Shown here piece after piece: positions 52,378-59,505 of a stretch of DNA of 64,000 nt. Position 1 is the first letter of the stretch. Each line of letters starts with the position of its first letter. Origin of the DNA: Actinophytocola sp044466355 (GTDB lineage: Bacteria > Actinomycetota > Actinomycetes > Mycobacteriales > Pseudonocardiaceae). The notes under the pieces were generated by a model that worked only from the letters and a program-made list of their open reading frames with translations, made no database searches and was not told the origin of the DNA. The DNA lies in the NCBI RefSeq assembly GCF_044466355.1, contig NZ_JBITMQ010000016.1, positions 124,001 to 188,000 of the forward strand. The letters are read 5' to 3'. The translations under genes were made by a program, and so were the position numbers.

Positions 52378-53586
52378 ATGCCACACTTCCTGTTCCTGTG
52401 CCACCCCGATCACGGCCACGTGATCCCGAACCTGGCCGCGGTCACCGAGCTGGTCGCCCGGGGCCACCGGGTCACGTACCTGACCGCGCCCAGCATGGCC
52501 GAGATCGCCGAGGGCGCGGGCGCCACCGTCGTCACCTACGACTCGCGGTACCGCGACGCGGACTTCGCGCGGCTGTCGGCCGATCCCGGCTATCTCATGC
52601 GGACACTGCTCGACGAGAGCACCGCGATGCTCGCCACCGCGGTCGCGCGGGTCGACCGGCCGGACATGGTCGTCTACGACACCTCCGTCCTCTACGCCGG
52701 GCGGATCCTGTCCCGCCACTGGGGTGTGCCCGCGACGCAGTTCATCCCGGTGTTCGCGTCCAACGAGCACTTCTCGTTCCTCAACGCCATGTACAACCCG
52801 CGGTCGAGCGCCGAGCAGCCCGCCGCGGAGAAGCCGAAGGAGATGCCTGCCTGGGTCGGCGAGACGATGGCCAGGATCGGCGCGCTCTGCGCCGGGTACG
52901 GCGTCGAGGCCGCCCCGCACGAGGTGTGGTTCGAGGTGCCGCCGTTGAGCGTCGTGACCGTGCCGAGGGAGTTCCAGTTCGCCGGGGACACCTTCGACGA
53001 GCGGTTCGCGTTCGTCGGTCCGTGTGTCGGCGACCGGGGTTTCCTCGGCGGCTGGACGCCACCGGACACCGACCTCCCGGTCGTGCTGGTGTCGCTGGGC
53101 GCGGTGTTCAACGAGGACCCCGGGTTCTTCCGGACCTGTGTGGACGCGTTCCGCGAGCAGCCGTGGCACGCCGTGATCACCCTGGGCGGGCTCGACCCCG
53201 CCGCCCTCGGCGAGCTGCCCGCCAACGTGGAGGCGCACCGGTGGGTGCCGCACGTGGCCGTCCTCGAACGGGCCGCCGTCTGCGTCACCCACGCGGGGAT
53301 GGGCACCGTCATGGAGGCGTTGCGTGCCGGTGTTCCCATGGTCGCCCTGCCCGACTCGCCGCTGGACCGGCCGACCGGGTGGCGCGTAGAGGAACTCGGC
53401 CTCGGCGTGCTGCTCGACCGGGAGACCGCGACCGCGGCCGACATCGCCGCCGCGGTCGGCCGGGTCGTCGCCGACGAGGACACCGCCGCCCGCGCCGAGC
53501 TGATGCGCAAGGCCGTCGCCGAGTCCGGCGGCGCCGTCCGGGCGGCGGACGAGATCGAGCGGCACCTGACCCGGACGGCGGAATGA
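52378..53586 (+). CDS. MGT-type glycosyltransferase
   Basis: A 402-residue GT1-family enzyme. N-terminus: FLFLCHPDHGHVIPNLAAVTELVARGHRVTYLT, with the acceptor-side histidine. The C-terminal donor site is HRWVPHVAVLERAAVCVTHAGMGTVMEALRAGVPMVALPD. It most resembles the macrolide-glycosyltransferase group and probably attaches the cluster's amino sugar to the polyketide. The ATG 52378 is chosen over an earlier in-frame start because the family N-terminus begins there. The last codons overlap the AfsR-like gene. Confidence 0.92.
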   Translation: MPHFLFLCHPDHGHVIPNLAAVTELVARGHRVTYLTAPSMAEIAEGAGATVVTYDSRYRDADFARLSADPGYLMRTLLDESTAMLATAVARVDRPDMVVYDTSVLYAGRILSRHWGVPATQFIPVFASNEHFSFLNAMYNPRSSAEQPAAEKPKEMPAWVGETMARIGALCAGYGVEAAPHEVWFEVPPLSVVTVPREFQFAGDTFDERFAFVGPCVGDRGFLGGWTPPDTDLPVVLVSLGAVFNEDPGFFRTCVDAFREQPWHAVITLGGLDPAALGELPANVEAHRWVPHVAVLERAAVCVTHAGMGTVMEALRAGVPMVALPDSPLDRPTGWRVEELGLGVLLDRETATAADIAAAVGRVVADEDTAARAELMRKAVAESGGAVRAADEIERHLTRTAE

Positions 53587-55022
53587 CGGCCCCCGCCACC
53601 GAGTTCAGCATCCTCGGCCCGGTCCAGGTCCGGGCGGGCGACGTCCGGGTCGGGCCGCGTGAACGCGCGGTGCTGGCGCGGCTGGTGCTCGACGCCAACC
53701 GGGTGGTCAGCGTCGACCGGCTGATCGACGCGATCTGGCCCGCGGACCCGCCCGCCAGCGCACGCAGCCAGGTCGCCATCTGCGTGTCCCGGCTGCGGCG
53801 CTCGCTCGGCACCGCCAGCACGGTCATCGCCACCGCGCCGCCGGGTTACATGGCCCGGCTCGGTGACGAGTCCGCGGACTGGCCGCGGTTCAACACCCTG
53901 GTCGCGCGTGGCAAGGCACGCGCAGCGGCGGGGGAGCGGTCCGCCGCGGTCGGACTGCTGCGCGAGGCGTTGTCGCTGTGGCGGGGCGCGCCGTTCGAGG
54001 ACCTGCCCGGCCTGCGCGACGACGCCGCCCGGGTGCACGCGGCCCGCCTCGACGCGATCGAGCTGTGTGCCGAGCTGGAGCTCCAGCTCGGACTGTACGA
54101 CCGGGTGCTGAAGGAACTGCCGGTCGTGGTGGCCGAGCACCCGTTGCGGGAACGGGCACGGGCGCAGCTCATGCTGGCCCAGTACCGCGCGGGCCGGCGC
54201 GCGGACGCGTTGCGTTCGTACCAGGACGCGCGGCGGGCACTGGTGGAGCAGATCGGTATCGAGCCCGGCCCCGAGCTGCGGGCACTGCACGAGCAGATTC
54301 TGCGCGACGAGCCCCGGCTGACGCAGGACGTGCCACGGGAACCGGCCGCGGTCCCGTCCCAGCTGCCCCGGCAACCGGTGCCGTTCGCGGGTCGCGCCGC
54401 CGAGCTGTCCGATGTGGACGCGGCGCTCGCGCAACCGTCCGGCGTCGCGGTCGTGTCCGGTCCCGGTGAGATCGGCAAGTCCGCGCTGGCGCTGCACTGG
54501 GCACACGCCAACGCCGCCCAGTTCCCCGACGGCCGGTTGTACGCGCAACTGTCCGACGACACGGGCAGACCCGTGCCGGTCGACCGGGTGCTGGCGCGGT
54601 TCCTCACCGCCCTCGGCGTCGCGGTCCCGGCGGACCCCGACGAACGGGTGGACCGCTACCGCACGGCGGTGGCGGACCTGCGGCTCCTGGTGGTGCTCGA
54701 CGGCGCGGTCGACGCCGCGCAGGTCCGGCCCCTGCTGCCGGGTGGCGCGGGCACGCGGGTGCTCGTGACCGGTCGCGACCCGCTCGACGACCTCGTCGTC
54801 CGGGACGGCGCCGCCGGGGTCTTCCTCGCCCCACTGTCCACTGAGGAGTCGCTGGGGCTGTTGGAGCTGCTGCTCGGCCGGTCCTGGGTCAGCGACGACC
54901 CCCGCGAGGCGGGGCGCCTGGTCGCGACCGCGCAGGGCTTTCCGTTGCCGCTGCGGATGGCCGCGGCCACGGCAGGTTCGGAACGCCGTGCTCGCGGCCG
55001 CCTGACCAGCGTCTCCGCCTGA
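53583..55022 (+). CDS. SARP/AfsR-like transcriptional regulator, truncated form
   Basis: A 479-residue activator. Residues 8-95 form an OmpR-type winged helix (FSILGPVQVRAGDVRVGPRERAVLARLVLDANRVVSVDRLIDAIW), and 100-240 a bacterial transcriptional activation domain (ALRSYQDARRALVEQIGIEPGPELRALHEQIL). A partial NB-ARC ATPase follows with GPGEIGKS near residue 300. It stops there, without the TPR half of full AfsR. ATG 53583 overlaps the glycosyltransferase stop. It is probably a second pathway activator. Confidence 0.9.
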   Translation: MTAPATEFSILGPVQVRAGDVRVGPRERAVLARLVLDANRVVSVDRLIDAIWPADPPASARSQVAICVSRLRRSLGTASTVIATAPPGYMARLGDESADWPRFNTLVARGKARAAAGERSAAVGLLREALSLWRGAPFEDLPGLRDDAARVHAARLDAIELCAELELQLGLYDRVLKELPVVVAEHPLRERARAQLMLAQYRAGRRADALRSYQDARRALVEQIGIEPGPELRALHEQILRDEPRLTQDVPREPAAVPSQLPRQPVPFAGRAAELSDVDAALAQPSGVAVVSGPGEIGKSALALHWAHANAAQFPDGRLYAQLSDDTGRPVPVDRVLARFLTALGVAVPADPDERVDRYRTAVADLRLLVVLDGAVDAAQVRPLLPGGAGTRVLVTGRDPLDDLVVRDGAAGVFLAPLSTEESLGLLELLLGRSWVSDDPREAGRLVATAQGFPLPLRMAAATAGSERRARGRLTSVSA

Positions 55023-55023
55023 C

Positions 55024-56595
55024 TCACCGAGCCAGCACGGACGTCAGCGCGCCGGCGAGCGCGTCGGCGTCGGCCGGACCGCTCGCGCTGCGCCACGCCA
55101 CGTGCCCGTCCGGCCGCACCAGCACCGCGCCGCCGGGATCGACGCCGTACGTCGCGGCCCACCCGGGCAGGTCCACGTCGACGGACGACACCGGCACGCC
55201 GGTCCGGGCGTCGGCCTCCTTGGCCGCGTCCGTCCAGCCGCCCTCGGAGAACAGCGTGAAGTGCGGGCCGATGGCGTCCAGTGTGGACACACCGGCCCGC
55301 AGCCACAGGTGCGGCGCGCGGTGGCCGGGACGGGCCGTCGGCGCGTAGTCGCGGTAGTCGTCCTCGACCGCGGGCTCCGCGGTGCCGTCGGGCACGACCG
55401 CGGCGGAGTCGTAGTGGAAGCCGAGCACGAGACCCTCGGACCGCCTGCGGCCCGCCTGCCGCGTGATGGCCTCCTTCATCGTCAGCGCGCCCTCCATCAT
55501 CTGGAAGGTGATGAACGCGTTGGCGAGGCTCTCGCCCACGGTCCGCTCGCCGACCGGGTGGCGCTCGGCCTCGTAGGTGTCGAGCAGCGCGGGCGACGCG
55601 GTGCCCTTCAGCACGGCCGCGAGTTTCCACACCAGGTTGTGCGCGTCCTGAATGCCGCAGTTCATGCCGAACCCGCCCTGGGGCGTCGACACGTGCGCGG
55701 AGTCGCCGGCCAGGAAGATCCGGCCGTCCCGGAACCGCCGCGCGGTCACGGCCTGCTGGAGCCACGGCATGACGCCCACCAGCTCGACCGCCAGGTCCGG
55801 TACGCCCACGGCGGCCCGGACGACCTCGACGCAGAACTCCGGGGTGAAGTCGGCCTCGCTGCCGCCCTCCGCGGGGTCGTAGCCGGTCTGGACGATCCAG
55901 CGGCGCTGGTGGTCGACGGCCTCCACGGCACAGGGGATCGCCGAACGGAGGAAGTACAGCGCGCACATGCGGTCGGAAAGCAGGTGCGCGATGTCCGCGT
56001 CGAACATGATGCTGATCATGTGGCCGAGCGGCGGCGGGCCGTCGACGTCGATACCGAGCTGCGCGCGGATGCCGCTGCGCCCGCCGTCCGCGGCGATCGC
56101 GTACCTGGCGCGCACGGTCGACCGCCCCAAAGCGGACTCGACCACGGCGTCCACACCGGACTCGTCCTGGTCGAGGCGCGTCATCGTGGTGGCGAACCGG
56201 ATGTCCGTGCCCGGCAACCGCTCGGCGAGGTCGCGGAGGATCACCTCGAACCTGTCCTGCGCGCAGATGTAGGCGTAGGTGGGGCTGTTGGGCGCGTCCG
56301 CCTCGATCGGCGCGACCTCGCGGTGGAAGTCGTCGGCGGTCAGCGAGGTGCCGACGCCGACGGCGAGACTGTCCTCACGGGGCAGTCCCTCCCGTTCGAC
56401 GGCGTCCTGGATGCCCCACGCGCGCGCCAGTTCCATGGTGCGGGTGGAGATCAGCCGCGCCTTGGGGAAAATCGACGTTCCCTCGTGGCGCTCCACCAGC
56501 ACGGACGTGAGCCCGTGCCGTGCACATTCCACCGCGGCCGAAAGGCCTACCGGGCCACCGCCCACGATGAGTACGTCGACCTCGGTGTCTGCCAT
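55024..56595 (-). CDS. FAD-dependent monooxygenase (class A aromatic hydroxylase type)
   Basis: A 523-residue flavoprotein. FAD motifs: GGGPVGLSAAVECARHGL, AADGGRSGIRAQLGI (DG motif) and IFLAGDSAHVSTPQGGFGMNCGIQDAHNLVWKLA (GD motif). The C-terminal thioredoxin-like domain (residues 410-520) is typical of polyketide hydroxylases such as PgaE and RdmE. It probably hydroxylates or epoxidises the polyketide or an aromatic starter. It is divergent from the PKS operon. Confidence 0.9.
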   Translation of the reverse strand: MADTEVDVLIVGGGPVGLSAAVECARHGLTSVLVERHEGTSIFPKARLISTRTMELARAWGIQDAVEREGLPREDSLAVGVGTSLTADDFHREVAPIEADAPNSPTYAYICAQDRFEVILRDLAERLPGTDIRFATTMTRLDQDESGVDAVVESALGRSTVRARYAIAADGGRSGIRAQLGIDVDGPPPLGHMISIMFDADIAHLLSDRMCALYFLRSAIPCAVEAVDHQRRWIVQTGYDPAEGGSEADFTPEFCVEVVRAAVGVPDLAVELVGVMPWLQQAVTARRFRDGRIFLAGDSAHVSTPQGGFGMNCGIQDAHNLVWKLAAVLKGTASPALLDTYEAERHPVGERTVGESLANAFITFQMMEGALTMKEAITRQAGRRRSEGLVLGFHYDSAAVVPDGTAEPAVEDDYRDYAPTARPGHRAPHLWLRAGVSTLDAIGPHFTLFSEGGWTDAAKEADARTGVPVSSVDVDLPGWAATYGVDPGGAVLVRPDGHVAWRSASGPADADALAGALTSVLAR

Positions 56596-56739
56596 GGGGC
56601 GAAGCCTGCGGCACCGCCCGCGTCGTCGTCAACGGGCGAATATCGAAGTGATATGGCACTGACAACGCCCCGCAGTACGGTCTTCCCACGCTGGCGGGCG
56701 GTCTACGCGCGCACCTCGCAGAAACGGCTGGAGACACCA
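56596..56739. promoter_or_regulatory. divergent promoter region, monooxygenase / PKS operon
   Basis: This 144-bp spacer separates the minus-strand monooxygenase from the PKS operon. It has an AT-rich patch with ATATC/GATAT arms (56640-56654). An in-frame ATG at 56653 could extend the ketoreductase by 29 residues, but it lacks a ribosome site, so I treat the region as a leader. Confidence 0.35.
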
Positions 56740-57486
56740 TTGTTCACGGAAGGTTCGGTCGCACTGGTCACCGGGGGATCCCGGGGGATCGGACGTGCCG
56801 TCGCCGTCGACCTCGCCGCGCACGGCGTCCACGTGGTGGTCAACTACTCCCGTTCCGAGGAACAGGCCAAGGAACTCGTGGCACGGATCGAGGCGGACGG
56901 CGGCAGCGCGAGCGCGGCACAGGCCGACGTCACCGACGAGGAGCAGGTGCGGGAGATGTTCCGCGCGCTGCGTTCCGAGCACGGCAGGCTCGACGTGCTG
57001 GTCACCAGCGCGGGTGTCACCCGGGACCGGCACCTGGTGGTGATGAGCCCCGCCCAGTTCCAGGAAACCATGGACATCAACATGAACGGCACGTTCCTGG
57101 CCTGCCGCGAGGCGCTGCGGATCATGCAGCACCAGAAGCGCGGGTCGATCGTGACGCTCAGCTCGGCGAGCGGTCTCGACGGCGGGTTCCCCGGCCAGAC
57201 CAACTACGTCGCCTCGAAGGGCGCCATCATCGCGTTCACGAAGGCACTGTCCTATGAGGCCGCTCCGCACAACGTGCGGGTGAACGTGGTCGCCCCCGGT
57301 TTCGTCGAGACCGACATGACCAGGGTGATCCCCGCCAAGCTCAAGCAGGGCTACGCGGACCGGATCCGCCTCGGCCGCATGGGCCGCCCGGAGGAGATCG
57401 CGAACCTGGTCACCTTCCTGGCCTCGGACAAGGCCTCCTACATCACCAGCGAGATCTTCGTCGCCAACGGCGGCGGCCTCGGCTGA
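56740..57486 (+). CDS. 3-ketoacyl-ACP reductase (FabG-like SDR)
   Basis: A 248-residue short-chain dehydrogenase. TGGSRGIG at 11-18 binds NADPH; the catalytic residues are Ser142, Tyr156 and Lys160 (SSASG and NYVASKG), followed by VNVVAPGFVETDMT. The usual NNAG is TSAG. TTG 56740 is chosen because GGAG lies nine bases upstream and the length matches FabG; ATG 56653 is an alternative. It should reduce each beta-keto group of a growing polyketide on the ACP encoded next. Confidence 0.9.
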   Translation: MFTEGSVALVTGGSRGIGRAVAVDLAAHGVHVVVNYSRSEEQAKELVARIEADGGSASAAQADVTDEEQVREMFRALRSEHGRLDVLVTSAGVTRDRHLVVMSPAQFQETMDINMNGTFLACREALRIMQHQKRGSIVTLSSASGLDGGFPGQTNYVASKGAIIAFTKALSYEAAPHNVRVNVVAPGFVETDMTRVIPAKLKQGYADRIRLGRMGRPEEIANLVTFLASDKASYITSEIFVANGGGLG

Positions 57487-57522
57487 GTGCGAAACCCAGT
57501 AACAGCAACGGAAGGGACTAGT

Positions 57523-57816
57523 GTGACCATCGACGAGCTGCGCGCCGCGGCCGCCGTGCGCCACCAGACCTGCGCCCAGATCAAGAAGATGATCGTGTCG
57601 CGGCTGGACCTGCCGATCGAGCCCGAGTGGATCACCGACGACCAGCCGCTGTTCGGCCGCGGTCTCGAACTGGACAGCCTGGATGTGCTGGAGCTGTACG
57701 TGGCCATCGAGGCCGAGTTCGGCGTCGGCCTCTACGACAGCGACATGTCGGTGTTCGGCTCGGTGTCACGCCTCGCCGACCACGTCAACCCGGCGCTCAC
57801 GAGCGTTCCGGCATGA
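57523..57816 (+). CDS. acyl carrier protein
   Basis: A 97-residue carrier protein. The phosphopantetheine serine is Ser52 in LELDSLDVLELYVAIEAEFGVGL, the standard DSL motif. GTG 57523 follows GGAAGGGA. Its stop overlaps the dehydratase ATG. It should carry the polyketide chain for the KS, KR and dehydratase of this operon. Confidence 0.93.
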   Translation: MTIDELRAAAAVRHQTCAQIKKMIVSRLDLPIEPEWITDDQPLFGRGLELDSLDVLELYVAIEAEFGVGLYDSDMSVFGSVSRLADHVNPALTSVPA

Positions 57817-58286
57817 CCGCCACCCGGGAGCCCGCGGTCAAGCCGCTGAAGCTGTCCAACGACCAGATCCGCGAGATCCTCCCGCACCGCTGGCCGTTCC
57901 TGCTGCTGGACCGCGTCGACAAGGTCCAGGCCGGGGTCGGCGGGGTGGCGGTCAAGAACGTCACCGCCACGGAGTTCTGGTTCCAGGGGCACTTCCCGGG
58001 CACGGCCGTGCTCCCGGGCGTCATCATCATCGAGGCCATGGCACAGCTCGCGGGCGTGGTGTTCGCGCTGGAGGGTGCCGGGCCCATCGGTTACCTCACC
58101 GGGGTGCGGACCATGCGGTTCCGCCGCCCCGTGGTGCCCGGCGACAAGCTGGTCCTCACCGCCGACAAGACCGCGGGCGGACGCGGCTTCAGCGAGTTCA
58201 AGGTCAGTGCCCGTGTGGACAACCAGCTCGCGGCCGAGGGCGCCATCACCATCGCCGATCCCGCGACCACTACCGGAAAGGTCTGA
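57813..58286 (+). CDS. FabZ-like 3-hydroxyacyl-ACP dehydratase
   Basis: A 157-residue hot-dog-fold dehydratase. LPHRWPFLLLDRV and FQGHFPGTAVLPGVIIIEAMAQLAG carry the catalytic His60 and Glu74 of FabZ. It would convert 3-hydroxyacyl-ACP to the enoyl form. With KR and KS but no enoyl reductase in view, repeated cycles would give a conjugated polyene. ATG 57813 overlaps the ACP stop. Confidence 0.93.
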   Translation: MTATREPAVKPLKLSNDQIREILPHRWPFLLLDRVDKVQAGVGGVAVKNVTATEFWFQGHFPGTAVLPGVIIIEAMAQLAGVVFALEGAGPIGYLTGVRTMRFRRPVVPGDKLVLTADKTAGGRGFSEFKVSARVDNQLAAEGAITIADPATTTGKV

Positions 58287-58294
58287 ACAGCAAC

Positions 58295-59362
58295 ATGGCT
58301 CCCCTGACGTCAGCGGTGAAGTCCGCGCACCCGGAGGGCACCGCCTACGGCACGGTCGGCGAGGCCGAGGTCCCGCTGCGGTTCTCCACGCTCGAAGCCG
58401 AGTACGACGCCATCCGCTCGCGTGCCGCGGTGGTCGACCTTTCCGGCGAGCGCGTCATCGAGGTGTCCGGCCCGGACGCCGTCGAGTTCGCGCAGAAGGT
58501 GCTCGCGCGTGACGTCGAGTTCCTGACCGCCGAGCGTTGCATGACGAGCCTCGTGCTGGCCGAGGACGGCTCCGCCGTCGACCAGGTCGTGGTGTGGGGC
58601 CGCGAGGACGGCATGCTGCTGGAAAGCTCGGCGGGCGCCGGTACCAAGCTGCTGGAACACCTTCGCTCCCAGGCCGGTGCCGGTGTCGAGATCACCGACC
58701 GCACCGAGGAGTTCGCGCTCTTCGGCCTCGAGGGGCCGTACGCGTGGGGTGTCGTCGGCCGACTGATCGACGGCGAGCTGGCGGCGCTGCCGTTCGAGAC
58801 CGTCGCGGACACCCAGTGGGACGGCGTGGACATCCTGTTCGCCCGCACCGGTGTCACCGGCGAGTACGGCTACAAGGTCATCGCGCCGCGCGAGTCGGCG
58901 GAGGCGTTGTGGCACAAGGCCCTCGAGCAGGCCGTGCCCGCCGGGCAGGACGCGCTCGAGCTGGCGATGCTGGAGGTTCGCCAGCCGGTGCTGCACCGCG
59001 AGACCGCCGCCGACATCCTCGAGATGGGCGCGAGCTGGCTCGTGGACATCACCAAGGAGGACTTCGTCGGCCGCGACGCCGTGCTGGCCGTGTTCAACGG
59101 CCCGGCGGGCCGTCGCACCGTCGGGTTCTCCGGTCAGGGCGAGGTGCCCGCCGCCGGGACCGAGGTCACCGTGGACGGCGAGGTGATCGGCGAGGTCGTC
59201 CACGCCGTGCACAGCGTCGGCCTGGAGGCCACCCTGGGCCTGGTTCGCGTGCCCGCCGACCTGGCGGCCGCGGGGCTGCGCCTCACCGTCGGCGGCAGCG
59301 AGGTCACGACGCTGACCAGCCCGTACGTCACGCCCAAGAGCTGGAGCACCCCCATCATCTAG
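58295..59362 (+). CDS. GcvT-fold (aminomethyltransferase-like) protein of unknown role
   Basis: A 355-residue protein with the GcvT/YgfZ fold across its length: the N-terminal part (LRFSTLEAEYDAIRSRAAVVDLSGERVIEVSGPDAVEFAQKVLARDV), TGVTGEYGYKVIAP, and the C-terminal barrel (KEDFVGRDAVLA). As I align it, catalytic and folate sites are changed: the usual LDDL is VDQV, and the LRLExG motif is LEVRQP. Classical glycine cleavage is therefore unlikely. It sits inside a PKS operon, eight bases after the dehydratase gene, so it probably acts on ACP-bound intermediates or a folate-like cofactor. The stop TAG touches an inverted repeat. Confidence 0.85.
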   Translation: MAPLTSAVKSAHPEGTAYGTVGEAEVPLRFSTLEAEYDAIRSRAAVVDLSGERVIEVSGPDAVEFAQKVLARDVEFLTAERCMTSLVLAEDGSAVDQVVVWGREDGMLLESSAGAGTKLLEHLRSQAGAGVEITDRTEEFALFGLEGPYAWGVVGRLIDGELAALPFETVADTQWDGVDILFARTGVTGEYGYKVIAPRESAEALWHKALEQAVPAGQDALELAMLEVRQPVLHRETAADILEMGASWLVDITKEDFVGRDAVLAVFNGPAGRRTVGFSGQGEVPAAGTEVTVDGEVIGEVVHAVHSVGLEATLGLVRVPADLAAAGLRLTVGGSEVTTLTSPYVTPKSWSTPII

Positions 59363-59479
59363 TGGGGTGTCCACCAACGTTCGCCGGGTTTCTCGGCGGC
59401 CCAGCTTCCCGCTGGCGGCGTCTTGCCAGCGGAAACCTGGATCCACCGACAAACCCATCGACATTGGTGGACACCCCAC
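59362..59479. repeat. 118-bp element with 16-bp perfect terminal inverted repeats
   Basis: GTGGGGTGTCCACCAA (59362-59377) and TTGGTGGACACCCCAC (59464-59479) are exact inverted repeats separated by 86 bases. Inside, CCGCTGGC/GCCAGCGG (59409-59432) forms another hairpin. The left arm starts in the stop codon of the GcvT-like gene and the right arm ends 14 bases before the ribosome site of the KS gene. No clear target-site duplication is seen. It could be a miniature transposable element or an RNA stem-loop that tunes expression between the two genes. Confidence 0.75.
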
Positions 59480-59505
59480 AATCGCCCTGAGTGGAGGAGC
59501 GAGTC

